Part shown: positions 44,174 through 53,500 of the stretch, piece by piece
Layout: every line of letters begins with the position of its first letter
Position numbering within the stretch: the stretch's first letter is position 1
Assembly (NCBI RefSeq): GCF_007004725.1
Contig: NZ_ML660173.1
Coordinates: 1 to 64,000, forward strand
Direction of reading: 5' to 3'
Length of the DNA stretch: 64,000 nucleotides
Source of the DNA: Aliikangiella coralliicola
GTDB lineage: Bacteria; Pseudomonadota; Gammaproteobacteria; Enterobacterales; Kangiellaceae
Program-made: the position numbers and the translations under genes
The notes under the pieces: generated by a model
What the model saw: the letters and a program-made list of their open reading frames with translations, nothing else
Database searches by the model: none
What the model was told of the DNA's origin: nothing

Positions 44174-46113
44174 ATTGTTGGCAGGTTTTACAAATAGAAC
44201 CAACCAACAATAAAAAGGATATCAAGCGAGCTTATTCGAAACTTTTGAAAGTGACCCATCCGGAAGATGATCCAGAGTCATTTCAAATATTATCTGAATC
44301 GTATAAATCGGCACTTTCAATGGCAGAGTTTGTGGATGAGGATTCGATAGAAAGTGAGATGGTAGAAGACGAGGTGGGTTCTGCTAATAACTCAGAATTT
44401 ACCAATATTGATGGTTCTAATTTCGACGAAGGGATTTCCGATGGTTTTGAATGGAGTCCGCAAGAATATGAGGTTGATAGCCAAACTAACAAAGGTAATA
44501 CGAATGAAAAGGAGTCAGTTCAAAATACCTTCATGCAAAGTGATAGCGAGGGCTGGACAGAGGATGGAAGCTGGAGTAACAGCGAAATTATTGTTCAGTC
44601 GAGCGAGGATGTTGCCGAAAATCAAGAGACAAGTATTTACGAATTTATTGAATACTTTTTAGAAGAAATTGATAAGCTTTGCCGAACGAAAAAGAAGAGA
44701 AATAATCTCGATTTATGGCGAGAGCTGTTTGAGGACGAGCGACTTGATGACATAGAAGCAAAGGAAATTCTTCGCTTCAGAGTGTTTCACTATTTCAGCA
44801 ATATTTTAGATAGCGAATTTAAAAATTATTCAAATCCACCAATAAAGCCAAACATTGTTAAACGGGTGAGCGAGTTTTTCGGCTGGCGAGAAGATGAGAT
44901 CAGTTTAACCTATCACTATCAAACCCACCAAATTGACAATGTGATGACTTATGCGTACGGGTTAGCGGCGAGTCCGAAGACTGAAGTTATAGAGGAAAGA
45001 AAGTCTTCAGGTTCAGGTGGGTATTGGTTATTTTGGATTATTGCAGTGTTTGTTTTACCTAAAGTTTTCAGCGCCTTATTTAAAGACACTGAACGTCCAA
45101 AAGAGGAGCCATATTATAAGCGAGCGCCGCTGAAGGAAAAGTCCTTTAGTTCATTGTCTAATTTTGAAAATTGCCAACTAATTTTAAGTGAGTACCATGA
45201 GTTATCGGCTGTCCTCAGATGTATTCAATCAGCTACTTCGGGGAATGTGAAGGCGCTGGAAATTTTGGGTATCAAGAATTTGTTCTCAATCGCCAGCGAT
45301 AATAGTCATCAAGCTGGAATTGATTACTTAACAAGCGCAGCTGAAAAGGGCAGTGTTGTGGCCGAGTTGATTTTAGGATTTGAGTATCAATATTCGCTTT
45401 CAACGGACAAGGACATTGAAAAAGCAAAGTATTGGCTGAGCAAGGCGTTGTCTCAAGGTCATAAAAATGCACCGATGATGCTCGCCAGTGCGATATTACT
45501 CAATGATAAAATGACCGCTGATGAAGTCGAGCAACTTCTTTCGAAAGAAATTGAAGAGCGCGATCAAAGAGCATTCAACTTGCTTGCGATGGCTAATCTT
45601 TTTGGGATTGGTATGAATGAAAATTTACCTGAGTCGCTGAAGTGGTTTGAAGAACTCGCCACGGCAGGTGATATCGAACAAGTTAATGAAGTCGCGTGGT
45701 TTTTGGCTACGTCTGATATTCCACAGTTAAATGGTTCAAATGCAGCAATGAACTATGCTGACTATTTCTTAATTCCAGAGCCGACAACTAATCCTCGGTA
45801 TGTCGATACACTGGCTGCAATTTATGCCGCTTCGGGAGATTTTGCCAAGGCTTATGTGACGCAGCTCAATGCAATAATTCATTTGAAACAATCGGCGTCT
45901 GAAGATTTAACTAATGCAGCGCTTGATGAAGAAATAACCGACTACGAGTCGCGGTCGAAGCTGTATTTGAAGCAGGAACGGTATCTTCAAAAGTTTAATG
46001 AAGGTGACGCTAGAAAAATGTTTGAGCGGCTCCAGTACGCTTTAGTCCGTGAGGAGATTGTTAAACTCGTTGGTGAAAAAAACGCCAAGGGATTAAACTT
46101 GAATATTAACTAG
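44170..46113 (+). CDS. J-like protein with membrane segment and Sel1-like repeats
   Basis: This is the co-chaperone partner of the upstream Hsp70, 647 residues. The N-terminal J-like domain reads MNCWQVLQIEPTNNKKDIKR ... THPEDDPESF; the usual HPD triad is HPE here. An acidic Ser/Asn-rich linker follows (about 60-155), then a helical domain, one membrane segment (GGYWLFWIIAVFVLPKVFSA, about 278-297), and a C-terminal set of Sel1-like TPR repeats (AAEKGSVVAELILGFEYQYS; KALSQGHKNAPMMLA). Sel1 repeats usually bind proteins. The membrane segment would hold the chaperone pair at the inner membrane. Confidence 0.85.
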   Translation: MNCWQVLQIEPTNNKKDIKRAYSKLLKVTHPEDDPESFQILSESYKSALSMAEFVDEDSIESEMVEDEVGSANNSEFTNIDGSNFDEGISDGFEWSPQEYEVDSQTNKGNTNEKESVQNTFMQSDSEGWTEDGSWSNSEIIVQSSEDVAENQETSIYEFIEYFLEEIDKLCRTKKKRNNLDLWRELFEDERLDDIEAKEILRFRVFHYFSNILDSEFKNYSNPPIKPNIVKRVSEFFGWREDEISLTYHYQTHQIDNVMTYAYGLAASPKTEVIEERKSSGSGGYWLFWIIAVFVLPKVFSALFKDTERPKEEPYYKRAPLKEKSFSSLSNFENCQLILSEYHELSAVLRCIQSATSGNVKALEILGIKNLFSIASDNSHQAGIDYLTSAAEKGSVVAELILGFEYQYSLSTDKDIEKAKYWLSKALSQGHKNAPMMLASAILLNDKMTADEVEQLLSKEIEERDQRAFNLLAMANLFGIGMNENLPESLKWFEELATAGDIEQVNEVAWFLATSDIPQLNGSNAAMNYADYFLIPEPTTNPRYVDTLAAIYAASGDFAKAYVTQLNAIIHLKQSASEDLTNAALDEEITDYESRSKLYLKQERYLQKFNEGDARKMFERLQYALVREEIVKLVGEKNAKGLNLNIN

Positions 46114-46448
46114 TACAGAAGTCAACGATCAAAATTTGATCATGGCGTCGCAGGCTACGTGTTTATTGAGCTGTGATCATCTATAAAATGTTTACTGACA
46201 GATTTATCCACAGGAATTGTGGGTATCTCTATAATTTTAACAAGGGATAGAAATTCCCGAATGATAGTAAAGTTACTAGCATCCAAAAACATGGAATAAG
46301 ATGTTCGGTAACACGTTTTGTTGCCGTTCTGTTTATGGTTTGCCTTCCTGAATATTGGGAGGCTGTTAGAAACTATTAACCATATCAGGTAATCTGGTTT
46401 TGGCGAATTATCTGAGTGAAACAAACTTTGAGAAGGTAGGAGAAAAAT
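46114..46448. other. Intergenic region before the radical SAM operon
   Basis: A GATCAAA-TTTGATC palindrome lies at about 46127-46142, soon after the J-like gene. The remainder is unremarkable, and a promoter for the next three genes is expected here but not clearly visible. Confidence 0.4.
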
Positions 46449-46817
46449 ATGGAGGCCATCACTAAACAGGTTGAATTGCTGTTAGACAGAATTGGGCAAA
46501 GTAGCAAAAGAAGTGAGCTTCGGGCTTCTATTTTAGATTTTTTCCGGGAAGAGAGTGCTAAAAAGCAGGTCGTTTATAAGCGAGGAACGTTATATTTTTA
46601 TACCGCAGGGATGATCAATAATGCTCTGCCTACAGCCAGTCAGGAGGAAAATAGCGCAATTTACGTTTTCGATGGTTGCAAAGTAACCAAAGAAAACCCT
46701 CAAAAGTATGTCGGTAGCGGGCTGTTTGCTGCGTCAGGCGTGTCGGGATCCTGGTCTAGTAATAACAACAACAATAATAACAATAACAACAATAATAACG
46801 GAAACAACAACGGATAG
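46449..46817 (+). CDS. Small protein with poly-Asn tail, candidate radical SAM substrate
   Basis: This 122-residue protein has a charged helical start (MEAITKQVELLLDRIGQSSK), a beta-type middle (KRGTLYFYTAGMINN; SAIYVFDGCKV) and a Gly/Ser stretch. It then ends with 13 Asn, Gly, three Asn and Gly. Both AAC and AAT codons are mixed, so the tract is kept at the protein level and is not a simple trinucleotide run. AGGAG precedes the ATG. It lies nine bases before the membrane protein and is the first gene of a three-gene operon ending with a radical SAM/SPASM enzyme. A leader plus repetitive tail fits a modified-peptide precursor; this is inference. Confidence 0.7.
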   Translation: MEAITKQVELLLDRIGQSSKRSELRASILDFFREESAKKQVVYKRGTLYFYTAGMINNALPTASQEENSAIYVFDGCKVTKENPQKYVGSGLFAASGVSGSWSSNNNNNNNNNNNNNGNNNG

Positions 46818-46826
46818 GGGAGTAGA

Positions 46827-47657
46827 ATGGGATTTGTCTATGCTGTTGCAGCGTTATGTAGCTTTCTTATGCTTTACTTGCTGATTAAAAGTCTAGCTGG
46901 ATTAAAAACTATTTCTAAGACAAAAAAAGGGTTATCTAAAGCCGAGCAGTTGTCGGAGCAATCAAGTATCGGCGATTATATTTATTTTTATGGTCGTTTG
47001 TCGACACCGCCAACCAAAGCGCCAATTAATAAAAAAACTTGCGGGTATTGGGGGCTGATCATAAAAGCTGTATTCACAACAAGGCGAAAAAAACCAAACA
47101 AAGGCCTGCAAACTCACCGCCCAGCTATTCTCAAGGCAAGTTCAGAAGATTTTCCATTTATGGTGTCAAATGGTGTTATGTGTGCTCAAATGACATTTAG
47201 GTCTCACTTAGGACTTATAGTTAACTCAGATAAAGATACGGTAAAATCGAACTCGCCGCCAAAGATTGAAGAGCAAGTCTCCGTCAAACCTGAAATTTGG
47301 AAAGCTAAATATCAATCATATGAGTCGACCATATTTTCTCTTCCCAAAAACTGTCAACTGACTATTTGGGGCAAGATTCTCAAGAAAACAAACAGCGGCT
47401 TTTTACTGGGTGATACGAAGGAAAGCACCAAGCCACCACTGATTTTTAACGGAACACGTGGTGAGTTTTTGAGCAAAATGGCGAATCAAACAAAGTTAAC
47501 AATTTTATTAGTTTTTCTAATTTTGGGAGGACTTGTCGCTATTTGGGGATGGGGGCGTACAGCATTTGAGGCAGGTCAATTCGTGACATTGTCAGTGGTT
47601 ATTGCGGCGTCTGTATTCATATTTGGGCAATATATAAAGTCGCTTGCTAAGAAATAA
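46827..47657 (+). CDS. GIDE/MULAN-like membrane protein
   Basis: This 276-residue protein has one N-terminal membrane segment (about 4-23) and two at the C-terminus (about 222-242 and 250-268), enclosing a soluble domain. The domain begins YFYGRLSTPPTKAPINKKTC and continues with YWGLIIKAVFTTRRKK and later FMVSNG. This resembles the GIDE (E3 ligase-like, BAM) domain found in bacterial membrane proteins near modification and stress genes. It lacks a RING finger. It sits between the poly-Asn protein and the radical SAM gene, so it may anchor or export the modified product. Confidence 0.7.
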   Translation: MGFVYAVAALCSFLMLYLLIKSLAGLKTISKTKKGLSKAEQLSEQSSIGDYIYFYGRLSTPPTKAPINKKTCGYWGLIIKAVFTTRRKKPNKGLQTHRPAILKASSEDFPFMVSNGVMCAQMTFRSHLGLIVNSDKDTVKSNSPPKIEEQVSVKPEIWKAKYQSYESTIFSLPKNCQLTIWGKILKKTNSGFLLGDTKESTKPPLIFNGTRGEFLSKMANQTKLTILLVFLILGGLVAIWGWGRTAFEAGQFVTLSVVIAASVFIFGQYIKSLAKK

Positions 47658-47670
47658 GGTTGATTATTGA

Positions 47671-49533
47671 ATGACTTTTGCTAACACACAGACAGAGCCA
47701 GGTAAATTTATCCATCTGTTATATGCGCCAACGAATTTTTGCAATATGGGGTGCAAATATTGTTATCTTGGAACAGGTACTGACGAATTGACCCAAAAAG
47801 ATAAAATTGTCAGTACGCTCAAGTTTACTTTGAGCCAGTTTTTAAAAGATAATACGTTGCCGTTTAACTTATCGTTTCATGGTGGGGAAGCTACAGCAAT
47901 ACCTAAGACAATACTTCGGCAGCTCCTCCAGGTCGCTAGTGAGCATTATCAGAAATATGGCGCAACGATAAAGCAATTTGGATATCCGCTTAACCCGATT
48001 CATATTAAAACGAATTTATATAATTTTGATCAGTTATATGATTTATTTACGGAATACCAGGTCAGTGTGAGTGCGAGCGTCGACTTACCTTTAAAACTTC
48101 ATGAAAAGTACCGTACAGACAAAAAAGGAAAAAGCACGCTCGCAAAAATAACTTCCAATCTTAAGTTGCTGGCAGAGTACCCTTATCACAAAAAAATTTC
48201 GTGTGTCGTGACACAGGAACACCTCAAGTACTTAGATGAGTTCATTGCTGACATTAAATTTATTCATCAAGACATTGGTCTAGATATGACTAAGTTCAAC
48301 GTGATGTTTTCATTCGATAGCGAAAAAAATACTGAAAAATTTAGCGAGCAATATCCCGGAACTGAAATGTTGACTCAAGAGCAACAGGTGTTTTTTTATC
48401 AAACTCTTAAAAAGGCATTTAAGGGAAGTTCGCTAGAATTAGGCTTTAAAGAGCATTGGTTTAAAGAGTTTACACCTGAGTTTTGTTGTAGCGCAGTGAA
48501 TTGTGGAGATAAGTTTTTTTTACTACAAAGTAACGGAGATGTGTTTGCCTGCCCAAGAGGTCAGTCGTCGCGCAAATTTTTCTATGGAAACGTATTTCAG
48601 GAGTCTGTCTCGTCAATACAAAACAATGGTTGGCAAACCATAGAATCAATCGAAAACACATTGGATGCCGACGAAGAATGCTTTAGTTGCCACTACATTC
48701 CCTATTGCAATCAAGGCTGTGTTTTTGTGAGAGAGCAGACGGGTTTGAAAAAAAGCTATACTTGCAAGCTTCAAAAAGAAATCTATAAAGATAACCCTGA
48801 GCGCTATCCAGCCTATTCTGATGATTACGTTAAAAACTATGCTAAAGAGTATAAATATAGAAATAACTTGAAGAGTTTCAAAGCGCACGAAATTGAGACG
48901 TTAAAAACAACCAATGTCACACCGGAACTGGAGTTAGAAAATAATTCTTTGGCTGCTCTGGTGAAAGAAGATTCCATATTGTCGTCGATTTACGATGACA
49001 CCCTGATTTCCCTCGAAGTTGATGGTGTTGATTTTCAACTCAGAAGTCCTGTCCTCAGCAATATTGCCGATATTATTGCTATGGACTCAAATAGTTCGGC
49101 GGTATTAAAAGTTCATCACAATATTTTTGATATTAATTGTAAAGAACCTGTAACTAATACATTGCACATTATGCTGTTGAGAAATACGATGGTAAGTTAT
49201 GGAGATGAAAAAAGAGAGAAGCAAGAACATATAGCAGACTACAGCATATATACCAATAGTCTTATCTCGCAATCTGAAAAAGTTGAAGATTTCTATCATT
49301 TCGATTTACGGCCATTTTTCAGTCAACATAGAGGATTATTTTTAGATGGTGTGAGAAATAACCTGTTTGTTACTACGCGGAAAATGCGAGAGTATCATTA
49401 TGAAAAACAAAAAAAGAATGCATTTTATCATATTCAGGCAATCAATCTTCCGTTTCCATATGTTGAGTTTTACTGGAAAGATGTTCCCGTTGAGTTGATT
49501 GATGTGAAAACGTTCTATCCAGAAAAAGATTGA
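47671..49533 (+). CDS. Radical SAM/SPASM enzyme
   Basis: This 620-residue enzyme has a classic cluster motif in NFCNMGCKYCYLGTG (about residues 22-36) and NLSFHGGEAT. A SPASM-type auxiliary cluster region follows: NCGDKFFLLQSNGDVFACPR, then CFSCHYIPYCNQGCVF and YTCKLQ. The first 390 residues match peptide-modifying radical SAM proteins. The C-terminal 220 residues form an extra beta-type domain that I do not recognise. It lies 13 bases after the GIDE-like gene. The probable substrate is the poly-Asn protein two genes upstream. It ends 17 bases from the convergent diguanylate cyclase. Confidence 0.9.
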   Translation: MTFANTQTEPGKFIHLLYAPTNFCNMGCKYCYLGTGTDELTQKDKIVSTLKFTLSQFLKDNTLPFNLSFHGGEATAIPKTILRQLLQVASEHYQKYGATIKQFGYPLNPIHIKTNLYNFDQLYDLFTEYQVSVSASVDLPLKLHEKYRTDKKGKSTLAKITSNLKLLAEYPYHKKISCVVTQEHLKYLDEFIADIKFIHQDIGLDMTKFNVMFSFDSEKNTEKFSEQYPGTEMLTQEQQVFFYQTLKKAFKGSSLELGFKEHWFKEFTPEFCCSAVNCGDKFFLLQSNGDVFACPRGQSSRKFFYGNVFQESVSSIQNNGWQTIESIENTLDADEECFSCHYIPYCNQGCVFVREQTGLKKSYTCKLQKEIYKDNPERYPAYSDDYVKNYAKEYKYRNNLKSFKAHEIETLKTTNVTPELELENNSLAALVKEDSILSSIYDDTLISLEVDGVDFQLRSPVLSNIADIIAMDSNSSAVLKVHHNIFDINCKEPVTNTLHIMLLRNTMVSYGDEKREKQEHIADYSIYTNSLISQSEKVEDFYHFDLRPFFSQHRGLFLDGVRNNLFVTTRKMREYHYEKQKKNAFYHIQAINLPFPYVEFYWKDVPVELIDVKTFYPEKD

Positions 49534-49550
49534 TATAAAAAATACGACAG

Positions 49551-51179
49551 TTAAGCACTCGATGCTTTTGTCGAATTCACGCACACAACGCGATTTCTAC
49601 CAAGACTTTTTGCTTGATAAACGGCTTCATCTGCGCGTTTTAGTAGCTGTTCAAATGTTTCTCCATCGGGAGCTAGTTGTGCAATTCCAATGCTGATAGT
49701 CACAGCAATTCCATTGGGTTTTAATGCTTCAACCATCTTTCGAATAGACTGTGCTTTTTCTTCGGCCTCTTCTGCATTGCAATGGTCTAGTAAAATAACA
49801 AATTCTTCGCCACCTATTCTGGCAATAACATCTTCGAATCGGTTTTGCTCATTCAGTAGCTTTGCGAGTTTTTGCAATACAATATCACCAACAGGATGAC
49901 CGTGAGTGTCATTAATAGTTTTAAAGTGATCGAGGTCTAGTACGAGTAAACACAAGGATGTTTGATGTCGGTTGGCTTCCGATAATTTATGGCTAGCCAT
50001 TTCCTGTAAATAGTATCGATTATATAATCCGGTCAATTGATCATGCATCGCCATACCTTCATATTTATCTCTTTTTCTTTTTAATAGCATGGTGGTAACA
50101 AGAAATATTATTGTGGTAACAAGTAGCAAAGTAATAGCTGAATAAATCAAAATGTAACTTTTGTATTGTTCGTAAAAACTCTTTGGTCTGTTTAGGATTA
50201 TATAAGGTCTCGGTATTTTCTCTGCCGAAAGTTGAAAGCGTTGCATCACATTAAAATCAAAGATATTGATCAACGGACTCCCGGTTACAGGTATGCTTTC
50301 TATTGATTGACCTTGCAATATATTTAAAGCGATCTTAGCTGCAGTTTCGCCTTGATAATTTGGGCTTGTTATTTTTCCGCCCACCACGCCTTGTCCAACA
50401 ACATCCCACACACAATAGGTAGGAAACTGGCTCGCCTCGCTAACAAGTCTGACACTTTCTTCGCTTGACAGAGTTGTACCTGAAGGCGTTCTTAAATAAA
50501 TTGCCCACAGTACCAGTGTGTTTTCAGATAAATTGGTAAGCGAGCGCTGCAGTTCCTCAGGCGTTAGGTTGTGCATATAGTTTATGTTTACTTGGTTAGC
50601 GAATTTCTGCTCAGCTTTTTCAATGAGTTTTTTAAAAATATAACCCGAGCGAGTTTCATCGGTAATCGCGTTGATTGTTTTCGTACCTGGATGCAGCTTT
50701 AGCATTAGTTCTATGGTCCCGGCTACGTCATAAGATTCATAAACGCCGGTGAAATTTTTTTGCCCTTGCAATCTGTCTTGCGAAAAAGCATTTAAACCTG
50801 AGAATATAACCGGTGTTTCTGGGAACAAGTCGTCTCGGTACTTGAGCAAAAAATCGAGAGCATGATCGTCTGAGGAAATGATTGCATCGAATTTCACGAA
50901 CTGATATTTAGTCGCATAAAGATCTCTTAGCTGTTTGAAATAAAACGGACCGGATCGTCGCTTCGTGTCCATATAATTGATAAATAGCTCGATGTCATTT
51001 TGTTCATCAAATACTGACTTAATACCGGCCATTATTCGGTCTGTCCAATGAAACCCTTGATGATAGGCGTGAAGAACCAAAACGCGTTTTTTTGTTTCAT
51101 TTGCAAGTAAGCTTTGATTCAGAAACAAACTGATAAAAAATACAGTGTTTAAAAATATAAGCTTACTACCTGGTTTCAT
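49551..51179 (-). CDS. Diguanylate cyclase with periplasmic ABC-substrate-binding sensor
   Basis: This 542-residue protein makes cyclic di-GMP. A signal/anchor segment (about 1-27) is followed by a periplasmic ABC_sub_bind-type sensor (about 32-325: RVLVLHAYHQGFHWTDRIMA, PETPVIFSGLNAF, SPNYQGETAA). A membrane segment comes next (YILIYSAITLLLVTTIIFLV), then a GGDEF domain (about 375-535) with ARIGGEEFVILL. The active site GGEEF is intact, and RFED five residues before it is the product-inhibition site. A small organic ligand such as a sugar or amino-acid derivative is expected, but unknown. Confidence 0.92.
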   Translation of the reverse strand: MKPGSKLIFLNTVFFISLFLNQSLLANETKKRVLVLHAYHQGFHWTDRIMAGIKSVFDEQNDIELFINYMDTKRRSGPFYFKQLRDLYATKYQFVKFDAIISSDDHALDFLLKYRDDLFPETPVIFSGLNAFSQDRLQGQKNFTGVYESYDVAGTIELMLKLHPGTKTINAITDETRSGYIFKKLIEKAEQKFANQVNINYMHNLTPEELQRSLTNLSENTLVLWAIYLRTPSGTTLSSEESVRLVSEASQFPTYCVWDVVGQGVVGGKITSPNYQGETAAKIALNILQGQSIESIPVTGSPLINIFDFNVMQRFQLSAEKIPRPYIILNRPKSFYEQYKSYILIYSAITLLLVTTIIFLVTTMLLKRKRDKYEGMAMHDQLTGLYNRYYLQEMASHKLSEANRHQTSLCLLVLDLDHFKTINDTHGHPVGDIVLQKLAKLLNEQNRFEDVIARIGGEEFVILLDHCNAEEAEEKAQSIRKMVEALKPNGIAVTISIGIAQLAPDGETFEQLLKRADEAVYQAKSLGRNRVVCVNSTKASSA

Positions 51180-51655
51180 TAAGTGGTTACTTCCCGATTA
51201 TATAAACGAGTTATTAAAACTTGGCTTATATTCTTATCGAATTGATTTACTTGAATTTATGCTACTTGCTGTTAACAAATAATTCATCAATTACCAATAA
51301 TCAGAATTGATAATTCTTTCGGTTTTTTTATCTCGAACTTTGGTTAATTATAGAACATAAGATTTCCTTTTGAGATATAAATAAAAGACGCAAGAGAGCC
51401 AAACATGATTTTTAATGTTACATGGGATTGAGGGGATATTGATTGAGCTTTAGTTGTGATTGCATCTATATTTGAATTTTTTAAGCGATGAAATTTGAAA
51501 AGAAATTAGGCGAGATTGTCAGAGAATGTATTACTCTGACTCTATTAATTTGTAATCGGAACTAAAGTTAGATTTCCCCTGTTTGTTCTCATTCAGCAAA
51601 TGGTTGGTATTTCGTTGAGTACAGGGGATTGTTTGATATCTTTAGAGAAAAGAAA
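51180..51655. other. Intergenic region without a gene
   Basis: About 475 AT-rich bases upstream of the diguanylate cyclase and downstream of the PhzF-like gene. I see no RNA gene, hairpin terminator or distinct repeat. Confidence 0.5.
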
Positions 51656-52498
51656 TCATTCCGGTAGCTGGACCGCAGAACCTGCTACGGTAATTCCACC
51701 TCCGGCAGGAATGGTTACTTTCAATTGGCTGGGCCTGCCCATTACTTCGCCTTGAAGAATATTAATTTCTGCAGGCGCTTCGATCAGGTTTGCCTCTCGT
51801 AAATAACCGCCGAGCGCTGCCGCGGCTGCACCGGTTGCTGAATCTTCGACAACACCGCCCACAGGAAATGGATTGCGCGAGTGGAATAATCGAGTATTTT
51901 CGCGCCAGACCAGCTGTAGGGTGGTTAGTTCATCTTGCAACATGATAGTTTTTAGTTTTTCAAAATCATATTGCAAATCATCTAACCGTTTTTTCGATTT
52001 TACTGCCAGTACAAGGTGCCAAACGCCGCCAAATGCTCTTGCCGGAGGGATCAATGGATCCAATTCGTTTTCTTCCCAGCCAAGGGCTGCCATAGCATCT
52101 TTTACCAGAGATTGCGGTGCGTGCATATACCTTGGTTCAACAGAAGTTAAGGATGCGCTAGTTATACCGTCACTTGTTGCGACAGTGACAGGGATATCCC
52201 CAACTTTGGTTTCAAATAAATAGGTTCCATCTCCACTTTCTTGTCCGATAGCAACGCCAGTTGCGATGGTGGCATGTCCACAAAAGGGGACTTCGGCTTC
52301 TGGGCTGTAATAACGTACGGTTCTATTTTTTCCTGACGAGGGGGCAACAAATGCTGTTTCCGAAAATCCGACTTCGGCAGCAATACGCTGCATTTCATCC
52401 TGGTCTGGGAGCGACTCTCCAACCCACACGCCGGCAGGATTTCCACCTTCGGGATTGTTAGTGAATGCCGTTAGGCGTTTTAGCGAACTAGATTTCAT
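51656..52498 (-). CDS. PhzF-family isomerase-like protein
   Basis: This 280-residue protein belongs to the PhzF/diaminopimelate-epimerase fold. The N-terminal part has NNPEGGNPAGVW and AAEVGFSETAFVAP with the conserved catalytic Glu, then VPFCGHATIATGVAIG. The second half has GVVEDSATGAAAAALGGYL. The substrate is unknown; most such genes are unrelated to phenazine synthesis. It is divergent from a LysR regulator, 126 bases away, which may control it. Confidence 0.9.
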   Translation of the reverse strand: MKSSSLKRLTAFTNNPEGGNPAGVWVGESLPDQDEMQRIAAEVGFSETAFVAPSSGKNRTVRYYSPEAEVPFCGHATIATGVAIGQESGDGTYLFETKVGDIPVTVATSDGITSASLTSVEPRYMHAPQSLVKDAMAALGWEENELDPLIPPARAFGGVWHLVLAVKSKKRLDDLQYDFEKLKTIMLQDELTTLQLVWRENTRLFHSRNPFPVGGVVEDSATGAAAAALGGYLREANLIEAPAEINILQGEVMGRPSQLKVTIPAGGGITVAGSAVQLPE

Positions 52499-52624
52499 GA
52501 ATTTTTCCTGAGTAGTTGGTCAGTCATGTCGATAAGATAGCTTGTTCTTAATTGTGCGTAAATAATCTATTATAATCATCATATGTTCAAAAATGTGCAT
52601 TAGAAGAAATTTAGGAAAATTGAA

Positions 52625-53500
52625 ATGATAAACTGGAACGACCTTAAATATTTTTTAGTTTTGTCCAGAGAGGGCACTGTCAGCGCCGCTGGAAGAGTGC
52701 TTGGCGTGAAGCACATGACGGTGGCTCGTCGCATTCAAGCATTAGAGCAAAGTTTGGGAACCCGCTTATTTGACCGGACCAGGAACGGATACTCTATGAC
52801 GCAAGCCGCGGAAAATTTACTCGATCTCGTGACATCAATGGAAGAAAAAGTTGGCAGCATTGATCGCCAGGCCGCAAACCTTGATTCTGCTTTAGCCGGG
52901 CCGCTTAAATTGACAGTCGCATTTGAGTTAGCAAATCGATTAATCATTCCTGATATCGGCGAATTTTGCCATCGTTTTCCGAATATTGATATGCAGCTTT
53001 TGATGACCAAGGACTTAGTTGATTTAGTGGCGATGGAAGCCGATCTCGCGATTCGAATGACGCCAAACCCGCCTGAATATTTAGTTGGTCGAGAAATTAT
53101 GAAATTACGACATGGAATATATGCCTCTCAATCGATGCTGGAAAACATTTCTAAAAACGTAAAAGTCATTTTATTCCAGAGCGAAGTTTCATCACCCCAG
53201 TGGGTGAAAGAACATTTTAAAAATGCAAAGGTATCTGTTCGAGTGGATGATGTTGGATCGATGGCTGTCGCCGCGGCCAGCGGTTTAGGATTAGCTAAGT
53301 TGCCATGTTTTATCGGAGATACTCAGCCAGGACTATTCAGATTAGACAGAGATATCGGCACTTCAAACTGGGGTGTTTGGGTTTTAAACCATGTTGATTT
53401 ACGAGCAACAGCGAGAGTCAGGGCTTGTAAGGAATATTTGATGGGGCTGTTGGAAAGTAAACGGTCGCTTATTCAGGGAGAAAATTCGAGGTATGCTTGA
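52625..53500 (+). CDS. LysR-type transcriptional regulator
   Basis: This 291-residue regulator has the LysR N-terminal helix-turn-helix (GTVSAAGRVLGVKHMTVARR, then LEQSLGTRLFDRTRNGYSMT) and the C-terminal substrate-binding fold (DLVDLVAMEADLAIRM, VAAASGLGLAKLPCFIGD). The ATG at 52625 begins MINWNDLKYFLVLSREGTVS, as usual. It probably acts on the divergent PhzF-like gene; the shared spacer is AT-rich. Confidence 0.92.
   Translation: MINWNDLKYFLVLSREGTVSAAGRVLGVKHMTVARRIQALEQSLGTRLFDRTRNGYSMTQAAENLLDLVTSMEEKVGSIDRQAANLDSALAGPLKLTVAFELANRLIIPDIGEFCHRFPNIDMQLLMTKDLVDLVAMEADLAIRMTPNPPEYLVGREIMKLRHGIYASQSMLENISKNVKVILFQSEVSSPQWVKEHFKNAKVSVRVDDVGSMAVAAASGLGLAKLPCFIGDTQPGLFRLDRDIGTSNWGVWVLNHVDLRATARVRACKEYLMGLLESKRSLIQGENSRYA

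Noticed and set aside
46755-46816. Poly-Asn tract as a sequencing artefact
   Set aside because: Codons are mixed and the frame closes properly with a stop followed by a good ribosome site for the next gene.
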